A stretch of 50,847 nt of DNA from positions 1 to 50,847 of the forward strand of contig CAMZBB010000005.1 of NCBI GenBank assembly GCA_947304405.1, read 5' to 3'. Made by a program: the position numbers and the translations under genes. This document shows positions 1-6,314 of this stretch, one piece after another. Each line of letters starts with the position of its first letter. The stretch's first letter is position 1. The DNA is from an uncultured Clostridia bacterium. GTDB lineage: Bacteria; Bacillota; Clostridia; Saccharofermentanales; Saccharofermentanaceae. Below the pieces are notes generated by a model. It was not told where the DNA came from. It searched no databases and saw only the letters and a list, made by a program, of their open reading frames with translations.

Positions 1-1030
1 CATTGCAGCCTCTGGAAAGATCGTTGACGGGAAGTGCGAGACCCTGGAGGACAGGACCGTAAGCGGGAGCCTTTGCAAGTCTCTGAACGAGCTTGTAACC
101 GATATTGCCTGCTTCGAGTGAAGGGAATACCAGTGTGTTTGCATGGCCTGCGACCGGAGATCCGGGTGCCTTGAGCTGACCAACCTCTTCAACGAGAGCT
201 GCATCGAGCTGGAGCTCACCGTCAACTACGAGATCAGGATACTTCTCTTTTGCGATCTTAACTGCTTCAGCAACCTTTGTAACGTCGTCGTGCTTTGCAG
301 AACCGTAAGAAGAATATGAGAGCATGGCAACCTTTGCGGGAGCGCCGATGAACTGCTCGAAAGACTCAGCGGAGAGCTTGGCGATCTCAGCGAGCTTATT
401 GGAATCTACGTCAGTGTTAACTGCGCAGTCAGCGAAAATGAAGAGACCGTGCTCACCAAGATCGCAGTTAGGTACGTCCATAAGGAAGAAGCCTGAAACG
501 GAAGAAATGCCCGGCTTCATCTTGAGGAGCTGGAGAGCGGGACGGATCGTGTTGCCTGTTGAGTGGCAAGCGCCTGAAACTGCACCGTCAGCGTCACCGC
601 ACTTGCACATAAGGCAAGCGTAGTACATATAGTCAGACTCCATCTGAGCCTGTGCCTTCTCGGGTGTGATGCCCTTCTTCTGAGCGTCAGCAATAGCAGC
701 AGCTGTCTCTTCCTCGGAAAGGCCCTTCTTCTCAGCCTTCTTTTTTGCAGCAGCTACCATGGTATCAACGCCGCGGAGTTCGATGAACTTATCGATGTAC
801 TTCTGCTTGTTGGGATCATTGAAAGGATCTACTATCGTTGCTCCGGTGATGTCAAAACCTTCGGAATTCTTCTCAATCTCTTCAGGTGTTCCGATAATGA
901 TGATGTTAGCCATGTCGGACTTAAGGATCTTCTCGGCAGCCTCAAAGGTTCTCTTATCCATTGACTCGGGAAGAACGATGGTCTTCTTGTCGGCCTTGGC
1001 TCTGGCCATGATGTCATCGATAAATGCCAT
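1..1030 (-). CDS. pta: Phosphate acetyltransferase, 3' end cut by window edge
   Basis: Converts acetyl-CoA and phosphate to acetyl-phosphate, the step before acetate kinase in anaerobic ATP generation; cytoplasmic. The start is the ATG at 1028-1030, preceded by an AAGGAGA ribosome binding site. About 343 residues are visible, running from MAFIDDIMARAKADKKTIVL to GPVLQGLARPVNDLSRGCN, the conserved C-terminal PTA_PTB segment. By comparison with the family only about 20 residues are missing beyond position 1. An Ala/Lys-rich insertion around residues 95-120 (AAAKKKAEKKGLSEEE and following) is typical of short bacterial Pta, which lacks the N-terminal DRTGG extension. A TTGAAA-N17-TATACT promoter lies just upstream. 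An acetate kinase gene may follow outside the window; I cannot see it. Confidence 0.95.
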   Translation of the reverse strand, partial: MAFIDDIMARAKADKKTIVLPESMDKRTFEAAEKILKSDMANIIIIGTPEEIEKNSEGFDITGATIVDPFNDPNKQKYIDKFIELRGVDTMVAAAKKKAEKKGLSEEETAAAIADAQKKGITPEKAQAQMESDYMYYACLMCKCGDADGAVSGACHSTGNTIRPALQLLKMKPGISSVSGFFLMDVPNCDLGEHGLFIFADCAVNTDVDSNKLAEIAKLSAESFEQFIGAPAKVAMLSYSSYGSAKHDDVTKVAEAVKIAKEKYPDLVVDGELQLDAALVEEVGQLKAPGSPVAGHANTLVFPSLEAGNIGYKLVQRLAKAPAYGPVLQGLALPVNDLSRGCN

Positions 1031-1070
1031 ATCTATATTCTCCTTTTGGGTATTATTTATAACGCGTAAA

Positions 1071-1099
1071 AGTATACTCGTAATAAGGGGGTTTTTCAA
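1071..1099 (-). promoter_or_regulatory. Promoter of pta
   Basis: On the minus strand a TTGAAA box (1094-1099) and a TATACT box (1071-1076) are separated by exactly 17 bp. This is a near-consensus sigma-A promoter, about 40 nt upstream of the pta start, and it begins next to the stop codon of the preceding gene. Confidence 0.7.
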
Positions 1100-1103
1100 T
1101 TCG

Positions 1104-2495
1104 TCAGACGGCTTTGCGGACACCCAGATTATCAGAGGCGTAAAACACGAATCTGCCGTCTTGTTCCCTGAAGATCATGTAGATGGCGGGAGATGAAGAC
1201 TTTGTTGCCACACGGGCTCCGACCGCGTTGCAGATCCCCCTGTAAAGGTCTCTGTCGTCCATATCAAAAGCCAGCTCCAATGCGTAGTTGTATTGTCTGT
1301 AAGCTTCAGAGCCTCCGTAATTGCCCGTAGCGATATAGTAACTGCTGTATATCCTTCTCTCGTTAAGGATAAGATTCTTGATCTCGGTGTATGAATCACC
1401 GTCCAGTTCCTTCATTCTCGCCAGATTTGCCATGACGACTATCGATTCGCCGACATCGACCGTTCCGGCACGGGAACCCGAATATATGTAATTGATGCCG
1501 TTTTCAGTCTTCTCATATGCATATGCATAGAAAGGAACTCCGTCACCGTCTTTTGCATCCTTGACGAGTTTCAGAGCGCGCGAATAAGCTCCCTCGGCTA
1601 TCAGATTGTTTTTCTCCAGATCATAGATGAGCGGCAGTCTGACGTTTGAAAGTTTAACTCCTACAACTTTTTTCAGGTTCGTCCCCGCTTCTTCCGAGGA
1701 ATCCTGACCAGTCTCCCCATTGATCCCTAATGCCTCATCAAGACTCGAGTTGCCGCTCTGGTCAGCAGTCTCGGGCTTATCGAGACTGTAGTAGAGCGAA
1801 TCGGCATATCTGGCAATATCCAGATGCTCGGGCCTGACTGCGCCGGTCTCGTCAAAGATCGCGGCAATAAGCTTTTTCACTTCAGCATAATCCCTGTTTG
1901 TCCCGTAAGCGCAGTAATAACGAAGATACGCTTCGAGCCAGGCGATATTGTCTTCCGTTGTCTTGATCTCTTTTTGTTCTTCCGTAACCTTGTCTCCGGT
2001 AAAGCTGTGGTAAAGACCAGAATCGGAATGGAACCTGCTGACAACTTTGTTCTTCAGGTTGCGCGCGGCCACGGCATCTCCCGCATAAACATAGCAGTCA
2101 AGAAGCCACGCCTGGTCGGAAAGATCGTAAACTCCTGAACTCTCGGCCGGCTGGGATACCAGTCTGCCCGCGATCTTGTAATAAGTCGGAATGAGAACGT
2201 CATCGCCGCCGTTGGTCAGCATGAGCTTTTTCGTGCGTCCCCAGAGATAATTGCTCATTATGTTATTGTCGGCAGCGATCTGTTCCCACTCGAACCCGGG
2301 ATTGTCATGAGAAGAAAGCGTGATCTGTGCCGCATTTCCGAAAGTCCTGACATAAAGCAGATATGCCGTTACGCCCGATATTGCGGCGATCAGCAGCAGT
2401 ACGGCAATGATCTTCTGTTTCAGCGAAAAGCGCGCCAGAAACGGTACTCTGTTCCCGCTTCCTTTCTCGATAAACTTCAGTGTGCGCCGCTTCAT
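1104..2495 (-). CDS. Membrane-anchored protein, possibly six-hairpin glycosidase-like
   Basis: Not recognised with certainty. The 463-residue protein has a basic cytoplasmic start, one membrane segment at about residues 28-48 (KQKIIAVLLLIAAISGVTAY) and a long extracytoplasmic domain. That domain has repeated helical stretches with aromatic and acidic residues (SDQAWLLDCYVYAGD, EDNIAWLEAYLRYYCAYG), reminiscent of alpha/alpha-toroid glycoside hydrolases such as family 8; this is inference only. A Ser/Glu-rich low-complexity stretch at about residues 243-270 may be a linker. A GGCAGG site lies about 6 nt before the ATG. The gene runs toward pta and is divergent from tmcAL. A surface polysaccharide role is possible but unproven. 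Confidence 0.6.
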   Translation of the reverse strand: MKRRTLKFIEKGSGNRVPFLARFSLKQKIIAVLLLIAAISGVTAYLLYVRTFGNAAQITLSSHDNPGFEWEQIAADNNIMSNYLWGRTKKLMLTNGGDDVLIPTYYKIAGRLVSQPAESSGVYDLSDQAWLLDCYVYAGDAVAARNLKNKVVSRFHSDSGLYHSFTGDKVTEEQKEIKTTEDNIAWLEAYLRYYCAYGTNRDYAEVKKLIAAIFDETGAVRPEHLDIARYADSLYYSLDKPETADQSGNSSLDEALGINGETGQDSSEEAGTNLKKVVGVKLSNVRLPLIYDLEKNNLIAEGAYSRALKLVKDAKDGDGVPFYAYAYEKTENGINYIYSGSRAGTVDVGESIVVMANLARMKELDGDSYTEIKNLILNERRIYSSYYIATGNYGGSEAYRQYNYALELAFDMDDRDLYRGICNAVGARVATKSSSPAIYMIFREQDGRFVFYASDNLGVRKAV

Positions 2496-2561
2496 TGCAA
2501 CCTGCCTGCCTTATGAAATATAATTATCAAATGAATTATAACAGAAGAGAGCCATAACCAA

Positions 2562-3815
2562 ATGCGCGTAATAGGAATTGTTGCGGAATTCAATCCTTTC
2601 CATCAGGGGCACGAGAACCTGATCAGCCGCGCACGCGAGATCGTAAATGATCCCAGGGCGATAGTCATGCCCGTCATCTCCGAATCCTTTGTCCAGCGCG
2701 GCCTTCCCGCGATCCTCCCTTCTGACGTCAGGACAAAGCAGGCTTTAAGGTGCGGCGCCGACGTTGTGCTGGGTCTGCCTTTCACTTATTCCTGCGCGCC
2801 TTCGGCACGTTTCGCACTTGGCGGGATCGCAACCCTCATCGCGACCGGAGTCGTGACCGACATAGCTTTCGGATACGATGCCGGTACTCCCGAGCTCCTC
2901 AGATCACTTGCCGAACAGACGGACGAGAATTCCCCGGAATTCAAAGAAGCCTTGAAAAAAGCCCTGTCAGAAGGCAATTCATATCCCGCTGCCAGAGCAG
3001 CGGCCATTAAGTCGACAGTTCATGACATACAAGGCAACATAGACGAAGTCTTGAAGAGCCCCAATTCGATCCTTGCGCTTGAATATCTGTCCGCGCTCAA
3101 AAAGATCGACAAACAGCGCCGCATCAATATAATCATGATCCCCCGTGATCAGTCGCTGGAGAGCGCGACATCCGTCAGGGAAAAGATGACGGGATTGGCT
3201 CCCTCTTACAGTCAGGCCGCACTTTTCAACGCCTTAAAGGGCACAATGCCCGACAGATCGCTCGCAGCAATGCTCGCATCCTATTCTGCCGGAGAATTCG
3301 GTTTTCCTGATATGGCAGCATACATACGCCGTGCACTCATGCACCTTTCAAGTGCCCTGTCCGGGATCGGAGACTGTGCTTACATGGGTGATGACCTTGA
3401 CGGATATCTTAAGAATCTTGTTTCAGATCTGAGGCCGGGTGATCTGCCTTCTGACGATCACTTCCTGAGATCCTTTGCAAAAGCTGCTGATACCAAGCGT
3501 TTCACGATGACCCGCATCTACCGGGCGATCGCTTCTTTCGAGGCAGGCCAGAACAAAGATCTCGTAAAGCTTGATCATCCGCCGTACATAAGAGTACTCG
3601 GCTTTAACCGTGAAGGGCGCTACTGCCTCAAGATCATCGGAAAGTGCACGAAACTCCCTGTCATCAGCAATCCCTCCGATGCGCTCGAGCTTTGCTCATC
3701 GAATGAAGAGCTCAAACAGGTTTTCGAGCTGGAGATGCGCGCCTCCGCGATAGCAAATGACCTGTACGGCAGGGACATCTCATACGCCTGGACCGTAAAA
3801 CCCGTAATGACATAA
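2562..3815 (+). CDS. tmcAL: tRNA(Met) cytidine acetate ligase TmcAL
   Basis: Uses acetate and ATP to make N4-acetylcytidine at the wobble base of elongator tRNA-Met. The N-terminus MRVIGIVAEFNPFHQGHENL is the family signature: a nucleotidyltransferase fold with an HxGH motif at residues 14-17. The 417-residue length fits the YlbM/TmcAL family, and the later motifs PSDVRTKQALRCGADVVLGLP and SPNSILALEYLSAL also match. It is divergent from the gene at 1104-2495 with a short shared intergenic region. It is followed by a hairpin terminator shared with the convergent rpsT. Acetate made through Pta could supply its substrate, but that link is only contextual. Confidence 0.92.
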   Translation: MRVIGIVAEFNPFHQGHENLISRAREIVNDPRAIVMPVISESFVQRGLPAILPSDVRTKQALRCGADVVLGLPFTYSCAPSARFALGGIATLIATGVVTDIAFGYDAGTPELLRSLAEQTDENSPEFKEALKKALSEGNSYPAARAAAIKSTVHDIQGNIDEVLKSPNSILALEYLSALKKIDKQRRINIIMIPRDQSLESATSVREKMTGLAPSYSQAALFNALKGTMPDRSLAAMLASYSAGEFGFPDMAAYIRRALMHLSSALSGIGDCAYMGDDLDGYLKNLVSDLRPGDLPSDDHFLRSFAKAADTKRFTMTRIYRAIASFEAGQNKDLVKLDHPPYIRVLGFNREGRYCLKIIGKCTKLPVISNPSDALELCSSNEELKQVFELEMRASAIANDLYGRDISYAWTVKPVMT

Positions 3816-3817
3816 AA

Positions 3818-3842
3818 AAATCCCGCAATGAATGCGGGATTT
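3818..3842. terminator. Bidirectional terminator, tmcAL/rpsT
   Basis: A perfect 10-bp stem (AAATCCCGCA at 3818-3827 and its complement at 3833-3842) closes a 5-nt loop. On the minus strand the stem runs into seven T residues, ideal for rpsT. On the plus strand the tract is weaker (TTTGATCTTTT). Confidence 0.85.
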
Positions 3843-3864
3843 GATCTTTTGAATTAGCTTCAGA

Positions 3865-4122
3865 TTACTTGTCAGCTTTTGCAGCCTTAGCAAGTCTGGA
3901 CTTCATTCTTGAAGCGGCATTCTTGCTCATGTGGCCCTTAGCAGCAGCCTGATCGACTGCCTTCTGTGTAGCCTTGAGCGTAGCCTCAACATTCTCTCCG
4001 GCAGCAATGTTAGCCTTAGCCTTCTTAACTGTTGTACGGATAGCTGTCTTCTTGCTCTTGTTTGCAGCAGCTTTCTTCTCGGAAACGTTTACACGCTTGA
4101 TAGCTGATTTGACGTTAGGCAT
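3865..4122 (-). CDS. rpsT: 30S ribosomal protein S20
   Basis: Binds 16S rRNA and helps assemble the 30S body. The 85-residue, Lys/Ala-rich protein begins MPNVKSAIKRVNVSEKKAAANKSKK and ends RMKSRLAKAAKADK, the S20 pattern, at normal length. An AAGGAGA site precedes the ATG. It lies 50 bp downstream of the TrmH-type methyltransferase on the same strand, so the two may be cotranscribed. It ends at the terminator 3818-3842. Confidence 0.95.
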   Translation of the reverse strand: MPNVKSAIKRVNVSEKKAAANKSKKTAIRTTVKKAKANIAAGENVEATLKATQKAVDQAAAKGHMSKNAASRMKSRLAKAAKADK

Positions 4123-4172
4123 TATATTACTCTCCTTCTAAATGGGTATCCTAATTTAACCAAAGGATTGTA

Positions 4173-4904
4173 TCACGATTGCAAATCGTTATCAATACCT
4201 TTTGTTGCCTCATACAGACCTATACTTGCGGCGATCGTGATATTGAGGCTGTCGATCGAGTTTGAATGGTCGATCCTTATCGGCCTGCCGATCTTAGAAA
4301 ACTCCGCTGGAAGCCCTGTGGCTTCATTTCCCATTATCAGTGAAAAAGGCTTCTCAATGACCGTCTCGTGGAGTTTCGTGCTTCCGTCCAGCATGAACGG
4401 ATACAAGCGGTTTCCGGGGAAACGGGCTGCATACTCTTCAAACGAACCGAAAACCTCAGTCCTGACGCTTGCCGCTGCACCCATTGAAGCTCTGATGACT
4501 TTCGGATCAAAATGATCAACGGCCGGCGGTATTACCGCCAGGTCCCTGACTCCGAATCCCAGGCAGCTCCTCATTATCGTCCCCATGTTGCCCGCGTTGG
4601 ACGGATTAACAAGGACCATGTGGTTTCCGTTTCCGATATGTTCTTCCTTCTTGGAGATGACGCAGATGACAAAGCAGTTCTCCTTTTTTGAAAGGATGTT
4701 GAAAGGCTTTTCCTCGACTGAAACGGGTATGTCATTCCCGCAAAGGGATCTGATCTTTTCTATGGTATCTTCCGATCTGAACTGTGGATGCAGTATAACG
4801 GCTTCAACCTTCTCCCTTGCATGGAGCAGATATTCCATAACGACCGTCGCCCCGAGTCCGTACGTCTCAACGGAATCCTTTTTGTAGCTGGCAACCCTGA
4901 TCAA
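4173..4904 (-). CDS. TrmH/SpoU-family RNA 2'-O-methyltransferase
   Basis: A SPOUT-class SAM-dependent methyltransferase predicted to methylate a ribose 2'-O of tRNA or rRNA. Three knot motifs are visible: NPSNAGNMGTIMRSCLGFG (motif 1, with catalytic Arg), FSLIMGNEATGLP (motif 2) and SIDSLNITIAASIGLYEA (motif 3). An N-terminal substrate-binding region of about 90 residues precedes the catalytic domain. The protein is 243 residues. It starts with TTG (4902-4904), chosen because GGAGG lies 8 nt upstream; the ATG that falls between them is out of frame. The exact RNA target cannot be read from sequence. Confidence 0.88.
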   Translation of the reverse strand: MIRVASYKKDSVETYGLGATVVMEYLLHAREKVEAVILHPQFRSEDTIEKIRSLCGNDIPVSVEEKPFNILSKKENCFVICVISKKEEHIGNGNHMVLVNPSNAGNMGTIMRSCLGFGVRDLAVIPPAVDHFDPKVIRASMGAAASVRTEVFGSFEEYAARFPGNRLYPFMLDGSTKLHETVIEKPFSLIMGNEATGLPAEFSKIGRPIRIDHSNSIDSLNITIAASIGLYEATKGIDNDLQS

Positions 4905-4969
4905 AACATAAACCTCCGCTAAATCCGGTTAAGTTATTATATCCCTATTTCGCCACACAGTTCATTTAT

Positions 4970-4998
4970 TTGCAGTGATGCCGCAAAACATATATAAT
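4970..4998 (+). promoter_or_regulatory. Promoter of tRNA-Pro
   Basis: TTGCAG (4970-4975) and TATAAT (4993-4998) are separated by 17 bp, and the -10 box ends 15 nt before the mature tRNA. A sigma-A promoter is the simplest reading. Confidence 0.6.
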
Positions 4999-5013
4999 TA
5001 CCGCCGTGAGCAT

Positions 5014-5089
5014 CGAGGTGTAGCGCAGTTGGTAGCGTACGTGCTTTGGGAGCATGGGGTCGCAGGTTCGAATCCTGTCACCTCGACCA
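5014..5089 (+). tRNA. tRNA-Pro (anticodon TGG)
   Basis: A complete 76-nt cloverleaf with encoded CCA (5087-5089). The acceptor stem CGAGGTG (5014-5020) pairs with CACCTCG (5079-5085). The D stem is GCGC/GCGT. The anticodon stem CGTGC/GCATG closes the loop TTTGGGA with anticodon TGG. The T arm contains the usual GGTTCGAATCC. The terminator-like hairpin at 5105-5134 follows directly. Confidence 0.97.
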
Positions 5090-5104
5090 GAACAAAGAAA
5101 ATCG

Positions 5105-5144
5105 GGGCTGTTGCAAAACGAAATGCAACAGCCCTTTTTCTTTT
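5105..5144 (+). terminator. Terminator of tRNA-Pro / 5' hairpin of element A
   Basis: Perfect 11-bp stem with an 8-nt loop (AAACGAAA), followed by TTTTTCTTTT. It would end transcription of tRNA-Pro and also forms the left end of element A. Confidence 0.85.
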
Positions 5145-5165
5145 AAACTAATCCGGCAAGCATTG

Positions 5166-5201
5166 ACTTACGAAAGAAGCCTTTTCGCTGTTTTCGTAAG
5201 T
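5166..5201. repeat. Element A palindrome 1
   Basis: Arms ACTTACGAAA (5166-5175) and TTTCGTAAGT (5192-5201) pair perfectly around a 16-nt loop containing TTTTCG. Confidence 0.85.
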
Positions 5202-5239
5202 GCGTTTCTCAACTTTTTTCGGCTTCACAGGAAAAATGT

Positions 5240-5275
5240 ACTTACGAAAACGAGTTGTTTTTCTATTTCGTAAGT
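5240..5275. repeat. Element A palindrome 2
   Basis: Arms identical to palindrome 1 (5240-5249 and 5266-5275) around a 16-nt loop containing TTTTTC. It starts 74 bp after palindrome 1. Confidence 0.85.
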
Positions 5276-5313
5276 GCAGTTCCTTATAAATTGAGCAAAT
5301 TTCATGAAAACGC

Positions 5314-5349
5314 ACTTACGAATATGAGTTTTTTCCGGATTTAGTAAGT
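5314..5349. repeat. Element A palindrome 3
   Basis: Arms ACTTACGAAT (5314-5323) and TTTAGTAAGT (5340-5349) match at 8 of 10 pairs around a 16-nt loop with TTTTTTCC. It starts 74 bp after palindrome 2. Confidence 0.8.
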
Positions 5350-5409
5350 CGCCAGCCTTTTCCGGACTTTTAAGGAAGCCTCGCAACGAAGTGGCATCGT
5401 CACTTTTGC

Positions 5410-5616
5410 AACACCTGCGTCTTTTTATTTTTCTTCAATTCAATTGCAGGAATTTTGAAGTTTTTTTGCGCTAAATCAACACAACGTTTCCTATGTGTTG
5501 ATTAAGCATCACGGACAACGATCATTGCTGATTGTTGGAGGCCTTGCAACACATGATAATGAAGCCATCAAACAAAAACAAACACAAAACCAAACACAAA
5601 ACAGGAGGAACAGAAA
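5410..5616 (+). promoter_or_regulatory. Leader and promoter region of the orphan pilin
   Basis: No gene is seen here. The stretch holds a T-rich run, a perfect 10-bp inverted repeat (AATCAACACA at 5474-5483 with 5494-5503, 10-nt loop), and a plausible promoter TTGTTG (5532-5537) - 17 bp - GATAAT (5555-5560). An A/C-rich leader with an AGGAGGA ribosome binding site follows. The palindrome lies about 30 bp upstream of the -35 box and could be an operator. No c-di-GMP riboswitch core was recognisable. Confidence 0.5.
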
Positions 5617-5952
5617 ATGAAGAAGGTAAATAAGTCGCAGTCATCAAAGAAGGGTTTTACCCTGGTAGAAATGTTGCTTGTAATTGCAGTAATTGCAATT
5701 CTTAGTGGTGTTACACTTGTTGGTATTATGTCAATGATTACAAATTCAAATAAGAATGCAACAGCAGTTGAATTGCACGCAGGTTGTTATTATGTAGAAG
5801 ATCCAAATGGTCCTGCAACACTTCCCGGCACAGCAATAAGAATCAGAGTTGTTGATATGAATACTCCGGGTGCACAGCATTACAGTAATATGGATGCCAG
5901 ATATGATGAGGTAAAGAAAGCTATAGGCACAGTACCTGCAATTAATCCATAA
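5617..5952 (+). CDS. Orphan type IV prepilin-like protein
   Basis: A 111-residue prepilin. KKGFTLVEMLLVIAVIAILSG is a textbook class III signal: predicted cleavage after Gly13, mature Phe+1 and Glu at +5 (E18), then a hydrophobic helix of about 22 residues. The remaining 70 residues match no domain I know; they include a Cys (HAGCYYVEDPNG) and end KKAIGTVPAINP. An AGGAGGA site precedes the ATG. The gene is by eye clearly more AT-rich, with different codon choice, than the main pilus genes. It lies alone between elements A and B and has its own terminator. It could be a minor pilin, a competence-type pseudopilin or an acquired cassette. Confidence 0.85.
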   Translation: MKKVNKSQSSKKGFTLVEMLLVIAVIAILSGVTLVGIMSMITNSNKNATAVELHAGCYYVEDPNGPATLPGTAIRIRVVDMNTPGAQHYSNMDARYDEVKKAIGTVPAINP

Positions 5953-5988
5953 CATGAGCATATCAATACTTGTGATGATTGAAATAAA

Positions 5989-6018
5989 AGGCTGTCTCAT
6001 AACATAATGAGACAGCCT
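5989..6018 (+). terminator. Terminator of the orphan pilin / 5' hairpin of element B
   Basis: Perfect 12-bp stem (AGGCTGTCTCAT at 5989-6000 with 6007-6018) and a 6-nt loop, followed by CTATCGTTTTAT. The T tract is modest. Confidence 0.7.
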
Positions 6019-6046
6019 CTATCGTTTTATATCTGTTTTTGCAATG

Positions 6047-6081
6047 ACCTATAAGAAACAGATTTTTCGTTTCTTATAGGT
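6047..6081. repeat. Element B palindrome 1
   Basis: Perfect 12-bp arms (ACCTATAAGAAA at 6047-6058, complement at 6070-6081) with an 11-nt loop containing TTTTTC. Confidence 0.85.
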
Positions 6082-6119
6082 ACGATTTGCTCTAAAATCG
6101 TGTTTTCAGACACTTGTGT

Positions 6120-6154
6120 ACCTATAAGAATTTCGTTTTCGATTTCTTATAGGT
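6120..6154. repeat. Element B palindrome 2
   Basis: Arms 6120-6131 and 6143-6154 match in 11 of 12 pairs around an 11-nt loop with TTTTC. It starts 73 bp after palindrome 1. Confidence 0.85.
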
Positions 6155-6192
6155 ACATTTTTCTTTGAAAACGGCTAAAAGGCCAAAAATGT

Positions 6193-6227
6193 ACCTATAA
6201 GAAAAGAATTTTTCATTTCTTATAGGT
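6193..6227. repeat. Element B palindrome 3
   Basis: Perfect 12-bp arms (6193-6204 and 6216-6227) around an 11-nt loop with TTTTTC. It starts 73 bp after palindrome 2. Confidence 0.85.
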
Positions 6228-6247
6228 CAGGCAGTCAGAATAAAAAA

Positions 6248-6289
6248 GAACTGTCCCAAAAGCGAGATCATTCACTTTTGAGACAGTTC
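6248..6289 (-). terminator. Terminator of the EAL gene / 3' hairpin of element B
   Basis: GAACTGTC (6248-6255) pairs with GACAGTTC (6282-6289); after one mismatch CAAAAG (6257-6262) pairs with CTTTTG (6275-6280). On the minus strand it is followed by TTCTTTTTTA, a good terminator for the gene at 6315-8588. Confidence 0.75.
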
Positions 6290-6314
6290 CTTCTTTGTTT
6301 TGAAACTGAATCAA

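Larger units (their letters stand above)
5105..5409. other. Tri-palindrome element A (non-coding, unknown class)
   Basis: A roughly 305-bp structured block with no gene. It opens with an 11-bp hairpin (GGGCTGTTGCA at 5105-5115 with 5124-5134). Three palindromes with ACTTACGAAA-type arms follow at 5166, 5240 and 5314, an exact 74-bp period with 38-bp spacers. It closes with a bulged hairpin at 5383-5409 whose 3' arm contains CACTTTTG. The outer segments carry the inverted pair TGTTGCAAAA (5109-5118) and TTTTGCAACA (5404-5413). Element B at 5989-6289 has the same plan with different palindrome sequence. It could be a non-autonomous mobile element, a recombination site array or a structured RNA; I do not recognise the family. 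Confidence 0.8.
5989..6289. other. Tri-palindrome element B (non-coding, unknown class)
   Basis: A roughly 301-bp block with the same plan as element A. A 12-bp hairpin (5989-6018) is followed by three palindromes with ACCTATAAGAAA-type arms at 6047, 6120 and 6193, an exact 73-bp period, again with 38-bp spacers. A closing hairpin (6248-6289) has a 3' arm that also contains CACTTTTG. The ends carry the inverted pair CTGTCTCA (5992-5999) and TGAGACAG (6279-6286). The right arm of palindrome 2 plus spacer (6143-6162) is a perfect 20-bp inverted repeat of 6185-6204, so an alternative fold is possible. The block lies between the pilin terminator and the terminator of the convergent EAL gene, so ordinary read-through transcription is unlikely. 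Confidence 0.8.

Noticed and set aside
5046..5273. 75-codon open frame starting inside tRNA-Pro
   Set aside because: It overlaps the tRNA, its terminator and element A, and has no ribosome binding site.
5410..5616. c-di-GMP riboswitch upstream of the orphan pilin, as known before pilins in some Clostridia
   Set aside because: I could not find the conserved core of either known c-di-GMP riboswitch class; only a simple inverted repeat is visible.
5746..6000. 84-codon antisense open frame opposite the orphan pilin
   Set aside because: It lacks a ribosome binding site, its composition is odd, and the sense strand carries an unmistakable prepilin signal.
5166..6227. Reading the palindrome arrays as a CRISPR array
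   Set aside because: There are only three units per array, the repeats are palindromes with variable loops, spacers are partly complementary to each other, and no cas gene is in the window.
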